A stretch of DNA of 64,000 nt from Brachynemurus nebulosus (taxonomy: Eukaryota; Arthropoda; Insecta; Neuroptera; Myrmeleontidae): contig JAPWDM010000060.1 in the NCBI GenBank assembly GCA_035578155.1, positions 144,001 to 208,000 on the forward strand, in the 5' to 3' direction. Of this stretch, positions 25,845 through 36,981 are shown piece by piece. The notes beneath the pieces are model-generated. The model saw nothing but the letters and a program-made list of their open reading frames with translations. It was not told where the DNA came from and searched no databases. Positions within the stretch are counted from its first letter, which is position 1; each line of letters opens with the position of its first letter. The position numbers were made by a program, and so were the translations under genes.

Positions 25845-26520
25845 GGTGTGCTGTGAAACTTTTCTTCATTGGATCAGTTCTCAGGTTAATCAATTTTTTT
25901 GATCTTACAAGGAGCATCACGGGGGTGTACCCCTCCGATTTTGTTTATTCATTGATATATTGTAGAACATCGAAAAATAAGAGACACGTATTTTTTTTAG
26001 CGGCTGTAAAACGGTTTGAAGGGGTGAAATCACCCTTCAAAAATTGGGGTAAAAATTTAATTTGTCAAATATTTCGAAAACGGTAAGAGACAGAGCAAAA
26101 GTTTAAATTGGCGATGTTACTCTTTTTTAAAGAGCTATCTATTGATATGCAACTTGCTTAAATTACATCAACAGGGGTGGTTGGGGGTTAAAATTTAGGG
26201 GTTAATTTTGCGAAAAGGGGGTAAAAAAGACAAAATATTATAATTTTGTTTACAGATTTCAAATCTACGTGAAAAAATCGAATTGAGCGGTTTTTGCTCA
26301 ATTTAATAATATTAAGTTTAGGGATAAGTAACTAGAGGGTGACTGTGTTGACATAATCATACTATTTGAGTTATTCAGGAACTTCTTCATGGAAAATAGC
26401 TTAAAATAATTATAACATCGTAAAAATGAGATTTTCGAATTCAAAATTCAGTTTGATCAACATTGAAGAAGGGGGGGGGGGGGAATCACCCTTCTAAATT
26501 ACATTACGTTTTCATACACT
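25845..26520. repeat. Diverged GGGGTxAAA-type interspersed repeats
   Basis: Several degenerate units contain AAATCACCCTTCAAA, GGGGTAAAAATTT, GGGGTTAAAATTTAGGGG and an ending run of G (26470-26484). They resemble, at low similarity, the tandem units at 62860-63480. The 77-codon frame inside has no recognisable protein. Confidence 0.45.
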
Positions 26521-26558
26521 CATTTATGTTATTAATATACTGGCGGAGGATAATAATG

Positions 26559-28033
26559 TCAAAATAAGTGCTTCGGACTATCCATGGCATCTTTCCACTC
26601 TTTTGCTTTTGGGCCTGAAAGAGCTTCTTCCACGGTCTCTGGTTCCTTTAATAATACTGCTGAATCAGTCGGTTTCTCTTCATGACAAAAATATATATTA
26701 GATTTGATATTCCTCGGCCTCAGAGTTGTAGTTCTAGATGGCATAGGATCTTCTTCAAAACTCTCCGGTGTATAATCTGGATTATTATCTGATTCTGAAT
26801 TTGATAATTCACCGGTGTCATCAAACAATTATTCCTCTTCTGAATTTTCATTTACTAAAGTATCGGTACCAGATTCTTGTTTAGCAGTAGTTTCCGGTTG
26901 TTGCAAGGTAGTAAGCGGCATAATAATACAATTATTTTTAACTGCGTGTTCCAAGAAAACAACATCTTCTACTCTTGTATATTTGTTTTTTACTCTCATC
27001 ATACAATCTGTAGCCTTTAGTATAATCACAATAACCCACAAATATCATTTTAGTAGCTTTTGAATCCCATTTTTGTCTGTTTTCTTTTGGCACATGAACC
27101 ATTGCAGGATAACCAAAAATTTTCATGTTATTTAAATTTGGTTTTTTACCTGTCCACATTGTATATGGTGTCTTGTAATCCAAAGCTTTTATTGGTGAAC
27201 GATTTACGATATAAGCCGCTGTTGAAACCGCTTCAGCCCAAAATTTTTTTGGTAATCTGGAGTTCAAAATTAAACACTTAGCTCTCTCTACTAATGTGCG
27301 ATTCATTCGCTCCGCCATGCCGTTTTGTTGAGGCGTATATGGGTTACTTGTTTGATGCTGGATACCAGATTTACTCAGAAACAATTTAAACTCGTTATTT
27401 ATATACTCTTTCCCATTGTCTGAACGCAATATCTTTATTTTTTTATTAGTTTAATTTTCAACTAAATTCTTGAATTCTTTAAACTTTTCTAAAGTTTCAG
27501 ACTTGTTTTTTATGAAATAGACAGAAACCTTCCTACTGTAACCATCTATGAAAGTAACATAATACCTGGCACCTCCAATAGAACTTGTCTCCATCGGACC
27601 ACATAAATCAGAGTGAATTAACTGGAGCAATTCAGAAGCTCTAGTACCAGTATTTTTAAATGGTTGACTAGTCATTTTCCTTTCCAAGGGAAGGAAAATG
27701 TACAAACTTGATTATATTTTTTTAATAATTCAACCCCTTCTGCACTTTCTGTTATTTTCTGTAAGTCTGTGAAACTGAGATGACCCATTCTTTGATGCCA
27801 TAAATTTATATCTCGCTCATCTACTGTTGATAGCAATGCCGGTGCTTCTGAAACATTATTTAATATATACATGTTATTGCGATGCAACGCTGTCAATATT
27901 AATTTATTATTTTGATATATCTGACAACCATCTTTCTCAAATTTCACTTCACAGCCATTATTTACCATTTGACTTACAGAAAGTAAATTTACTGTTAGTG
28001 TAGGTACAAATAAAACATTTCTGATCTGTATTG
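26559..28033 (-). pseudogene. copia retrotransposon pol fragment: pre-integrase and integrase
   Basis: Read from 28033 downward: the end of the protease region (NVLFVPTLTVNLLSVSQ), the GAG-pre-integrase zinc motif with LWHQRMGHLSFTDL, then the Ty1/copia integrase with SDLCGPME (first Asp), RSDNGKEYINN (second Asp) and QQNGMAERMNRTLVERAK (Glu). The integrase C-terminal GKKPNLNNMKIFG block and an acidic linker follow, ending at EEALSGPKAKEWKDAMD where RT would begin. Breaks: a frameshift near 27690, an in-frame TAA at about 27453, and loss of frame near 26935. RT and RNase H are absent. The matching gag lies 21 kb away at 49282-49837. Confidence 0.9.
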
Positions 28034-28378
28034 TCCGTAACCCGGTGAACATTTTTCTGTAAATTTTATGTTACAGTGACGGAACTGAAAGTCACATGTT
28101 ACATAACATGTGAGTCACATGTGACTCATATGTAACTTACAATTTCCCACTTATAAACGTAACAATGTGACGTAACATTGTTATGTCCTTGTTACGTTTT
28201 AGGAAAATATAACTTTGATGTTACTTTATAGATAAAAATTACGCCTTCTTTTGCAAAAAGCAAATTCTAAAATTCCCTTTTTTTGTTTCTTATTAACATT
28301 ACATACACATATTACCAACTTATTGACATATACATACACCTAAATTATTATAATTATTATTATTATTTTTGTTGACTG

Positions 28379-28455
28379 TTGCAGGGTTCGAACCATTATC
28401 CAAGCTGAAGCATGTTTTAAATTATCGGCAGCCTTAACCACTAGACCAAACTTAC
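28379..28455 (-). ncRNA. tRNA-like module inside the MITE
   Basis: The minus strand has a box A-like TGGTCTAGTGGTTAAGG and a perfect box B GGTTCGAACCC about 50 bases apart. That is the internal RNA polymerase III promoter pattern of tRNAs. The sequence between does not fold as a proper tRNA anticodon arm. Copy 2 has the same module, altered, at about 47855-47930. Probably a SINE-like promoter remnant. Confidence 0.5.
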
Positions 28456-28974
28456 TTATGTTTTCTGATCGTTATACATTAATATATATCACAAAATAGT
28501 AAATAAAGCCTTACAAAAATTTTCATAAAAGTTTCATTTTTAAATCAATATGTAACAAAATTAACGTTGTTTTAAAGACGTATTAATGTTGTTTTAATGA
28601 AATGTTGCAATCATGACTCTTTTGTTATGTTTTTGTGACGTATCAATATTAATAAAACATTCGTTCATCCATTTCATCCATCCATTTTTGTATAAGTCGA
28701 TTTATGTTATTTGTTATATGGGTCATGGGGTTATATTATATATATATTATGGGGTTATATTATATAATATAACCCCATAACCGATATAACAAATAACATA
28801 AATCAACTTATACAAAAATGGATGGATGAAATTTAATTACATCAGACGCCAACAAGGGATAGATTGAAAAACTGCAGGAATCTTTAAAAGGATAATTCCT
28901 CACGAATTGATACATTTAAAATTAATATGGTAACAAAACATTTCACAAAAGTGACAAGTGAAATGTTTTATTAT

Positions 28975-29335
28975 TATTGATACGTCACAAAAACATAACA
29001 AAAGAGTCATGATTGTGATATTTCATTAAAACAACGTTAATACGTCACAAAAACATAACATAAGAGTACTGTTGTGACGTTTTGTTCAAAGTAACATTGT
29101 TAGGTCATCAGGACATAACAAAAGAGTCGTGGTTGTGACATTTCAATAAAGTAACGTTGATACGTCACAAAAACATAATATAAGAGTCATTTCTGTGACG
29201 TTTTATCAAAGTAACATTGTTAGGTTGCGAAGACATAACATAAGAGTCACACTGTGACGTTTTATCAAAGCAACCTTGATACATCATCTAAACGTAACAT
29301 AGCAGTCACAAATGTGACATTTTATTACAGTCACA
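28975..29335. repeat. About 60-bp tandem repeats in MITE half B
   Basis: Six units share the pattern TACGTCACAAAAACATAACA, AAGAGTCAT, GTGACRTTTYA and AAAGYAACGTT. The same units occur inverted at about 48370-48720 in copy 2. Confidence 0.8.
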
Positions 29336-29499
29336 ATGGCATGTAACTGTTACGTAACATACAGGTAACAATTAGGTATATAACATAAAACTCTAATTTT
29401 ATATAATTGTTATGTCACCCATAAGTCAAAAAAGTTACGTAACTTGTTATTTCCTTGTTACATTACATTTACATTCTATATTCACTGGGAATTTGTATT

Positions 29500-31440
29500 C
29501 AAAATGGCTCCTATCAGGAAAGTTTTGGGGTAGTTTTGATTTCTTCTATTTTATATGCTTTTTGGGGTGCTGAATCCGAATCTGAGGTTTGCTAACACAA
29601 TTTCGTGACCCAACATTGTAAAAAATGCAAAAAAAGCTAAAAAATCTCATTTATTGGCGGTTTTTTGCTTATAACTCGAAAATTGTCAACTTTTCGTAAA
29701 TAACTCTCCTATACAAAATGAAAGTAAACAAAATTTTCTACAAATTTTGTTATTAAAGTTTTTTTCTCCGACGAACCGTTCGGGTCCCAGCGCTGATTGA
29801 AAATTGGCGTATTTCGGCTGCCTCTGTAAAAACCGACTAAAATTCTAATATTTTATTTATTATTAAAGGCTGTCTTTTAGTAAATTCCTTCTAGTTTTAA
29901 GTTAAATACAGTGTAGACTAGTTTCGACTGTTATGTCACCATTCATTTTACAGCCAATTTCACAGACGAGTCAAGACCGCCTACGTTATCGTGCTCTTAC
30001 GTTCCCAGCATTGGAGCCCTCTTGTATGGTCCACGAGGTGTTCTCCCCTTCCTCCCACTTCCGTTCTATATGTTTTTGCAGCGCTCAATCTGAATCTGAT
30101 GTTTGCTAACAAAATTTCACGACGCAATATAAAAAAAAATTGCAAAAGGGTCAAAGTCTCATTTTTTGGTGGTTTTTTCCTTATAACTCAAAAACTTTAC
30201 TTTTTCGTAAATAGCGTCCCTGTACAAAATGAAAGTGCGTGAAATTTGTAGAAAATAGTAAATTCCTCCTAGTTCTCTGCACATACCTTATTTAGATCGT
30301 ACATGTAAACGTTCAGTTCATTTTTTCAAAAATTACACAATGTTCAAGTTATTTAATGCAGTCCGAAATTGTACAAATTCAGTTACAAAAAGATTGAAAT
30401 TATAATGAAAAGTTTTGAAAAATGATTACATATTATAGTCGGTCCACACTACATAAACTTTTGTTTACACAAACTGCGCAAACATAAGTTTGTGCAAACG
30501 AGGCATGTGGACGTGAAGTTTGCGCAGTGTAGATCGATTATTATATTATAATACATATAATTATATATTACATTGCATATGAGCAAAAATTGAGGAGCTG
30601 CTGTCGTTTAAAATATCTTGGCTGAGGCTCTTTGGAGACGGCGAGTCTTGGCACAAATTCGGATTGTTCTATCAACAGCGTCGGAGCTTGATTATCCGGA
30701 AAATGGAGGAGGTAGCAAGAAAACAACAACTTGTGACTATATCTCAAGGAGAGATTAATAAAAATAGATTGTGAGACTAGAAATATTCGTCTATTTCTTT
30801 CTTCAGTCTATTCTCGGTCTCTTTCTTCAATTTCTTCTTCGTCTATATTAATGATGTCTTCCGGGGGCTTGACGTTTTCACAAGCTCATCGAACGATTGG
30901 GGAGCAATTGAGGCCTGCTTTCCTGTAACCGCAATTACGTTACCAGCCTTTTTTACATTTACAAGAAATATGCAGAAGTATCGAGTCCGGGTCAAGACTC
31001 AAAGTGGTTATCACTGGTACGAGACCATTCCTTGTTCTTTTCGGTGGTAATATACGTGCGGTAACATCAAACAACATCGCTTTATTCAAAATAAATCGCA
31101 ATTGTAATAAATGAGAGTTTTTGTCGGTTTTTACAGAGACAGCCGAAATATGCCAATTTTCAGTCAGCGCTGGAACCCGAACTGTTTGTCAGGAAGTAAC
31201 AAAATTTGTAGACGATTTTATATACTTTCATGTTGTATAGGAAGGTTATTTACGAAAAGTTGATAGTTTTCCAGTTATAAACAAAAAACCATTAAAAAAT
31301 GAGATTTTTTAGCTTTTTTTTGCATTTTGTGCAATGTTCCGTCACGAAATTTTGTTAGCAAACCTCAGATTCGGATTCAGCATCCCAAAAAACATACAGA
31401 TTGGAAGAAATCAAAACTATCCCAAAACTTCTCCTAAAAA
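29500..31440. mobile_element. 1.9-kb inverted-repeat element
   Basis: Arms of about 330 bases (29505-29842 and 31124-31440) are inverted and diverged copies. Shared landmarks are TTTTGGGGTAGTTTTGATTTC, GGTTTGCTAACA, CGTAAATAACTCTCCTATAC and ATTTCGGCTGCCTCTGTAAA. A third, direct partial copy sits inside at about 30060-30280. The interior also has a GTCCACACTACATAAAC fold-back at about 30455-30520. No transposase was recognised. Confidence 0.7.
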
Positions 31441-31919
31441 AATACAATTTAACTGGATTATAAATATATTATTAAAAATTAAACTTGATTTTGTTATTAA
31501 CGCTTTACAGCTCGCATTTTCAGCAACTGAAAATAGCTAGAACAACCGTACTGCCGTGTCACACGAATGTCATGTATCTTGGGATATAACAATTACGCGT
31601 AACAACGTTTAAAGGATTCTACTCAATCTAATATAATAAGAGAAGCATAAAACTATATAAGCGCCAAATTGCCACGTTTACAAGATATGAATTTTTTGAG
31701 TGTATTCAAGAGTGTCTAAATTATATTGTTCTGCTTATATGTAGATTTCTTGAGAAATACAGTATTACAAAATTCGACATCTCACAGTTTCAGGTTAGCT
31801 CAGTTACAGTTTGATAACTTTGTAGACGCGAACACAGACTATAGAATATAGTGTAAAAATTTAAAAATTTTACAAAATGGAGTTAGTGTTATGCGTCTCA
31901 GGTACAGAATTAGTCTATT
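31441..31919. other. Unassigned sequence between inverted-repeat element and MITE copy 2
   Basis: No coding potential or recognised repeat. It ends exactly at the CCCAGTGAACATTTT start of the MITE copy that the Polinton split. Confidence 0.4.
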
Positions 31920-31934
31920 CCCAGTGAACATTTT

Positions 31935-32697
31935 AGTAGAATGGCTAGGCCGGTACGGCCGCACAGTAAAACCCCAATTCTCCGGACTACTTTTTGACGG
32001 TGTTAAGAACCGTGTAGTTTGGGGTCCTACTATACCTCGTGTATGGATTGACCTTTGACCCGGCACGTACCGAGTACATGTATCAAAATTTGTTGTTGAC
32101 ATTTGACCCCCACACGCGCTCATACTGTTGGCCTTGAAATTCCTAAGTCATGAGTAATCATCACTTCGACAAAATAAATTCAAGTTAACCCATTATGCAT
32201 CATCACAATTTATTCATCACGATTTTGATTTGTGTCAACCCATTACCCGCCATAGTTTTTGAATGCACACCTAACGCATGCGCAGACTGAATTTTACTAT
32301 ACAACGCATGCGCAGACTGAATTTTAGGCCACAATTTGATAGATGGGGTACACTTCCGCGTCAAAATGTGGGAAATACCCTAACTCGGGGGTGGCCCCAA
32401 ACTTTTGACACCGTATTGTACTTAAATTTTTGGTACACTACCGTGTCAAAAGTGTGGACCTCCCCGACCAAAAAGGTATCCGATCACTTTTGTGTACGTG
32501 CAAACCTTGGCCTTTGACCCCAACACGCGCTTGCCTTAATTGCGTCATCTTAAACGAAAATTGGGCGGCCGCTAAATTTTGTGGGGGGGCACTGTACCAA
32601 TCGCTACCGCAAAACTAACTTCAGACTCCAGGGTCCAGACTCCAGATTTCAGACTCCAGAATCCAGATTCCAGAGTCCATAGTCCAGATTTCAGACC
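31935..32697 (+). repeat. Polinton left terminal inverted repeat
   Basis: About 760 bases mirrored at 46510-47513. The terminal 100 bases differ from the right end by only a few bases. Two near-identical GCATGCGCAGACTGAATTTTA units occur at about 32276-32325. The inner edge (32621-32697) is a minisatellite of TCCAGA-type units (GACTCCAG, GATTCCAG, GATTTCAG). Confidence 0.93.
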
Positions 32698-33312
32698 GGT
32701 TGTATATTAAGAATATGTTATGTATACACTCTGTATATCGCCATTTAATTTTAATTTTATAAATACTAGTAAATGATTGTAGTCTTTATGTCAACAAAAT
32801 CTAACTAAAATAATTTATCACTTTTATCAGCATTGGAAAAATATTTGCTTAATTAGCAAAAAAAAATAATATGTTTGCAAATAAATTCGTATATATTACT
32901 GTAGAATAAATACTTGGATTATTTCTTAATATGTATACTATAATTTAACATGTTGTTTAATGTAAAAATTATAACAACATTAAGATTTGCTAAATTTTTT
33001 TATAAATTAGTAGTTTTGAGGTACAAAATTTATAGAATATCATCTTAAAACTTGCATCACAAATACATAATATAATTATAATATACAAATGCATGTATAC
33101 GGGTGTATTCTTATACAGGGTGTATCATGAAATATGCTTTTCAATTAGAATAATAAATAAGATTTTTTTCAGTACTTTCATAGGTTAACGAAAGTAACTT
33201 CTTCCTGTAAAAAAAAAGGGGAATTTAGGGTAATAATTAAATAAAACGTACATATTTTTTTTTTTTTAAATTTTATTTATAAAATATGTATACAAAAAAA
33301 AAAATAAAATTG

Positions 33313-33379
<67 letters not shown>

Positions 33380-33486
33380 CTTAAAATCTATTTATTTTCC
33401 ATATAAAAATTTTCTAAAAGAATACAATTTTCTAATGAACAAATTTTATCTGAATGGATCATACAGCGTCTTGAATAATAATCATC
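32698..33486. other. Polinton left non-coding part with (TA)n
   Basis: Between the left repeat and the first gene there is AT-rich sequence without coding capacity, including a (TA)n tract at 33315-33377. No feature was recognised otherwise. Confidence 0.5.
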
Positions 33487-33873
33487 TCAGAGAATGGAAA
33501 TCTTCGGTACATCAAATATTTCTTCCAAATTCAAAATCCACGGCTGGTTTTCGGTACCATCAAACAAATTTGAAATCCATTTCTTCTTTTCACCGCCCTT
33601 GACGTATATGACATCATACTTATTTAATATAGGTTTCAATATGGTATGAAGTTTATTGTACGGAATAAATCCATACGACCAAGGTATCCCATGCCAATTT
33701 CGGCAAAGCCAACGGGCTACTCGTTGATATTTCTTCGGCAACTCGTTGAAATCAAACGGTGCGTCGAATACAAGATGTAATATATCATCTGAATTTTCTG
33801 CAGCAATACCAACTTCATTAAAATAAAATTCGTTGTTAGCTCCTTGATAGCCTTGTATGTCAAGAAACGCCAT
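33487..33873 (-). CDS. Conserved Polinton protein, possible RNase H-fold (function unknown)
   Basis: An intact 128-codon frame starts MAFLDIQGYQ. It contains an FDFNELPKKYQ segment, WLCRNWHGIPWSYGFIPY, and IYVKGGEKKKWI near the C-terminus. I recognise this as a small protein that recurs in insect Polintons and related integrated elements, but its role is not established. The opening xLDIQG strand and the later IYVKGxEKxxW block could be a degraded DEDD exonuclease-like layout; that is inference only. It is the last gene of the minus-strand morphogenesis cluster, 80 bases after the capsid gene, and has its own TATA box 47 bases ahead of the ATG. Still open, unlike many neighbours. Confidence 0.72.
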   Translation of the reverse strand: MAFLDIQGYQGANNEFYFNEVGIAAENSDDILHLVFDAPFDFNELPKKYQRVARWLCRNWHGIPWSYGFIPYNKLHTILKPILNKYDVIYVKGGEKKKWISNLFDGTENQPWILNLEEIFDVPKISIL

Positions 33874-33919
33874 TTTTTACCGCCGCCGTAAAACTGAAAT
33901 TATTCACACAATCCACAAC

Positions 33920-33927
33920 TTTATATA
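33920..33927 (-). promoter_or_regulatory. TATA box for the 33487-33873 gene
   Basis: TATATAAA on the minus strand, 47 bases upstream of the ATG at 33873 and just beyond the capsid stop codon at 33953. Confidence 0.5.
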
Positions 33928-33952
33928 GAATAATTAAAAGTGGTGGGGGTAA

Positions 33953-35136
33953 TTAGGTATACTTTTTAACCAGGTTAGTTAGTGGAATGTATTCGAAAAT
34001 GGCATCATGAACTAAAATGGCTATTGCTGTCGTACCAGCTGGAATATCTTTATTACATTTAAATTCTAAACGAACATCAACTGAACCGCTTTTCAGTGAC
34101 TCATTTTGATGTGAGCAATCGATAAAAACTATCGGAGCTATAGTTTTAAAATTCTCCCAATTTAAGAGCGGTTCATTGAAATGATGATAGTATGAGAACG
34201 ATGATAGTATTGAAAGCGGGTATACATATCATAAAGTATTGTATACTGATTAATATCAAATTTAATATTCAAATCATCATTAGGGTACACTTGTGAATTT
34301 AGGTAAACTTTGAAATTATTTAAATCACAATGATCAAACTTAGAAACATTTTTATCCTTTTTCTGTAAAGCGAAAATGATATATCGCGGTTTTTCTAGCT
34401 GTATAGTTGTTTTTACAACCCAAGTGTTTTGTTGTGTAGTTGGTAATGCAGGTTGAATATAAGTTTCCCACGCTCTAAAACTAATCTGTATAGGTTCAGC
34501 TTTTTCAACATATTTTAGCAGTGATAATTTAATTTGATCTGAAACAGTTACATGTGGAACACGCCATTCGAGTTTATTTATTTCAAATTTCAACGAATCC
34601 AATTCTGAAACAATAACATCGTTGTCAGTTTGTGCACGAATAAGAATTAATTCATGCTTTGCGTTTAACATAATTTTTCCATGATCCTCAGCGAATCCCA
34701 ATAATTTTCTAAGCGGAATGCAAAAGTTAAAGTTGGCTTGTGGTAATTTTATTGTACAATCATTATCAATCGACCAACCAGCGTTTAGTAATTGTTTACT
34801 CTCACCATCGTTTAACGATAAATAATTTTTCAATGTCGATGTTAGACCAACATACCTAACACGTTCAAGTTCAACCCCATTTAATTCATACCTAATTTCA
34901 TCGAATAGAAAGGCAATACAATTATTAACCAGTTTTATATCTGGAACGGCATTTTCATTATTTAAAATTTTCCCCTCAATGTAAATAAAACTTTCACTAG
35001 GTAAAATGTACAAGTCCTGGTTTTGAATTAATATTCTAACTTCGTCATTATTCTTAAAGGATCGTAAAAAGGGCGCATATGTATGATATTCAAAGTTCGT
35101 AATGCTATCATCAATTTGTGAGGCACCAGGAAATAT
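33953..35136 (-). pseudogene. Polinton major capsid protein (double jelly-roll), broken
   Basis: This would be the hexon-like protein building the icosahedral shell of a Polinton virion. Coding sequence runs from about 35136, where no ATG is found directly after the preceding stop, through DSITNFEYHTYAPFLRSF, ILPSESFIYIEG, the DEIRYELNGVELERVR block and FAEDHGKIMLNAKHEL. At about 34170-34200 a short TACTATCATC duplication shifts the frame and gives an early stop at 34162. The genuine C-terminal part continues in the other frame with IVFIDCSHQNESLKSGS and FEYIPLTNL to a stop at 33953-33955. Total about 390 codons. The missing start and the frameshift make it non-functional. Fold assignment is from knowledge of Polinton capsids. 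Confidence 0.85.
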
Positions 35137-35292
35137 TTAATACGTCGCTGTATACCATTTTCTTTTAACTTTGTGACCCAATGCTTCAAGAAATGCTAAA
35201 CGTTCAGGTGAAATACGCTGTTGCTTAAATGCTTTACGTTTAATGGTATTCAACTGAATGAGCTCAGGCTGTAAAAACCCTCTACATATTAT
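35137..35292 (-). pseudogene. Small Polinton ORF upstream of the major capsid gene
   Basis: An open stretch without an ATG reads GFLQPELIQLNTIKRKAF, then QQRISPERLAFLEALGHKVK and a TAA at 35137-35139 immediately before the capsid frame. A short basic protein in this position is usual in insect Polintons; its job is unknown. The start is lost (an in-frame ATG is missing; the nearby ATG is out of frame). Confidence 0.5.
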
Positions 35293-35325
35293 ATAGCCTA
35301 GCGGCGGGTTGCTCCAGATTGTAAA

Positions 35326-35767
35326 TTAACATGGTCTCAAATGCAAACGTACTGTGATTGTTTCACCGCGAAAGTCAACCAAATCACCGTCTTGATCGAC
35401 AATTTTCAGCGAAAGAGATGTTAACTCTCTAACGGTTACTGGTGAATAGATTATATTTCGCGGTACCTCAACTATTTTATACCCTGGCGCAACAAGAGGT
35501 GAAAATTCGTGAAGTGTGTGAGCTAATATTAGATTCAATGCGTATTGCATTCACCTTCATAATACTGACAGGGTCATTAGATGAGTGAAGCTTGTTTGGT
35601 TCCAATATCCGTTTAGTAAACCCTAAAAGTGAACCAATTGTACTAGGTTTAATGAAATCAATAGCTTTATTGCTAATTATTTCGCATTTGAGTGTGTTAT
35701 TATTAGAAGTATTTCCCGATAAAGTTAATGTGAACGCCATGACTTCGTCTTTTGAAATGTCGAACAT
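35326..35767 (-). pseudogene. Polinton minor capsid (penton-like) protein, deleted and frameshifted
   Basis: Starts MFDISKDEVMAFTLTLSG (ATG 35767), runs through LKCEIISNKAIDF and IGSLLGFTKRILEPNKLH, and is shifted near 35545. The remaining C-terminal part reads HTLHEFSPLVAPGYKIVE, VPRNIIYSPVTVREL and DFRGETITVRLHL to a stop at 35326. This is the single jelly-roll vertex protein of Polintons. At about 145 codons it is clearly shorter than the family, and the SGNTSNNNTLKC join looks like a deletion of an internal segment. It lies between protease and capsid genes, the expected order. Confidence 0.75.
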
Positions 35768-35786
35768 ACGTGGGCGTTGATTTCTT

Positions 35787-36161
35787 TTATAAATATTTAT
35801 CACCATCACCGTAATATTTATTATAAAGAAACTCCAAACATAAATGACCACATTTATAGGAATTGTAATCTTGATATTTATTATAATTGTATGTAATATT
35901 GTTTCCACTAAGGTAGCGAGCCACTTCAAGCGGTGGTTTTAAATTACCAAAACTATCAAAATAATCTACCTGATTACCATTTTTCCAGTAACAGGTCCAA
36001 TGAGTACCAGGTCCGGTAGAACTATCTAAATTTAAAATACCGCATTCATTATACCACGGTCCACGTTTGGGTAAATTATCGCACATAAATACTCCACGAA
36101 AATGGGGTAAATATTTCGCATATTTACGTAAATCTCTATCTGTTAGTGCCCGCTCGGGCAA
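35787..36161 (-). CDS. Polinton maturation protease (adenain-like cysteine protease)
   Basis: An intact 124-codon frame. It would cleave capsid precursors inside the assembling particle. The catalytic set is visible in the expected order: His in GPGTHWTCYW (about residue 54), an acidic residue in VDYFDSFG (about 65-70), Gln in YNKYQDYNSY (about 97) and Cys in KCGHLCLEF (about 104-108). The N-terminal DLRKYAKYLPHFRGVF and the GILNLD strand also fit the Ulp1/adenain fold. Length matches the short Polinton form. Its stop lies 19 bases before the minor capsid ATG and its start 5 bases after the PLA2-protein stop, so the three are packed like a cassette. No break found. Confidence 0.88.
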   Translation of the reverse strand: MPERALTDRDLRKYAKYLPHFRGVFMCDNLPKRGPWYNECGILNLDSSTGPGTHWTCYWKNGNQVDYFDSFGNLKPPLEVARYLSGNNITYNYNKYQDYNSYKCGHLCLEFLYNKYYGDGDKYL

Positions 36162-36166
36162 TTTTA

Positions 36167-36940
36167 TTATAAGTTTTTTGGATACGGTTGCAAGTATAAT
36201 CCTAAACCTTTTCTATATGGTTTTATATACAAACCCCGGCCATTACGTATAGCAATAGCCTCCATCGTTCGGTTATGGCGTTCACTTTCATTCAACTTTT
36301 TTTGTGCCGCTTTAGCATCATTAATAGCTTTCGCAATTCCTGATGCACCACCCGCTAACACACCAGCTGCCGAAAGTGCCGCAAAAATTGGTAAAAGTGG
36401 TAGAATACCACCCGTTTTAGGTATTGGAATAATACGTGGTGTTTTAATTTTTTTACCCCTAGCTGCAACTTTAGCCGCTTTAAGAACAAGCTTTACAGCA
36501 TTATTAATTGGTTCACGTTTTAATTTTTTAACAGTACCACGTACACTTCTTCGCACTTGACCGAGTGTAGCCTTTTTGTTCACGCCCATACCAAGTTTTA
36601 CTTTCGCTTTTATGGCGTTTGTTACTGCCCACGCAGCAGCTTTTTCACCAAATTTTGCGTCTGAAGATTTAACTCGATCCCAGGCGGCGTTTGCTAAAAT
36701 TAAATCCGCCTTATGTCGATCAGAGAGATTTTTACTTTGCGAGTAAACGATATCGTGTGCGTTACAAGCTTCGTCTAATTTATTGATTCCCGGATCACCT
36801 CTTGCTAATCTTTCTTGTAATTTTGTACCCGGTCCACAATATTGATAGCCGGGTATGTGAAGTTCGAACGATAATTTGTTAATTAATGAATTAACAAGTC
36901 CACGACCACTTCGTTGTTGTTGCCGGTTGTGACGTAACAT
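36167..36940 (-). CDS. Polinton structural protein with parvovirus-type phospholipase A2 domain
   Basis: An intact 257-codon frame. Near the N-terminus it has GYQYCGPGT (calcium-binding loop YxGxG) and EACNAHDIVYSQ (catalytic HDxxY), then DRHKADLILANAAWDRVK, the pattern of the phospholipase A2 domain that parvovirus capsids use to leave endosomes. The remainder is strongly basic and then has an alanine/glycine-rich hydrophobic segment (LPLLPIFAALSAAGVLAGG, about residues 173-195). It ends with two GLY(I/L)(K/Q)PY motifs, reminiscent of core/membrane-active minor proteins. The ATG at 36940 lies 34 bases after a TATAAATA box. Being open while neighbours are broken, it is one of the best preserved genes of this copy. 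Confidence 0.85.
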   Translation of the reverse strand: MLRHNRQQQRSGRGLVNSLINKLSFELHIPGYQYCGPGTKLQERLARGDPGINKLDEACNAHDIVYSQSKNLSDRHKADLILANAAWDRVKSSDAKFGEKAAAWAVTNAIKAKVKLGMGVNKKATLGQVRRSVRGTVKKLKREPINNAVKLVLKAAKVAARGKKIKTPRIIPIPKTGGILPLLPIFAALSAAGVLAGGASGIAKAINDAKAAQKKLNESERHNRTMEAIAIRNGRGLYIKPYRKGLGLYLQPYPKNL

Positions 36941-36973
36941 TAGAACTGAATGCTGATAATATTTGATTCGAGC

Positions 36974-36981
36974 TATTTATA
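36974..36981 (-). promoter_or_regulatory. TATA box for the PLA2-domain gene
   Basis: TATAAATA on the minus strand, 34 bases before the ATG at 36940. It overlaps the stop codon of the upstream gene (36977-36979). Confidence 0.55.

Larger units (their letters stand above)
28041..29489. mobile_element. CCCAGTGAA-ended MITE family, copy 1
   Basis: The element begins CCCGGTGAACATTTTTCTG and ends ATATTCACTGGG, short inverted termini. It has a left half (A) with TAACATGTGAGTCACATG palindromes and a tRNA-like module. A palindromic centre follows at about 28735-28790, then a right half (B) made of about 60-bp tandem units. Related copies lie at 47514-48930 and 48931-49278. It interrupts the copia pol fragment at 28033. 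Confidence 0.75.

Noticed and set aside
25853..26086. 77-codon frame as a small gene
   Set aside because: It lies in a degenerate repeat with no recognisable protein or start context.
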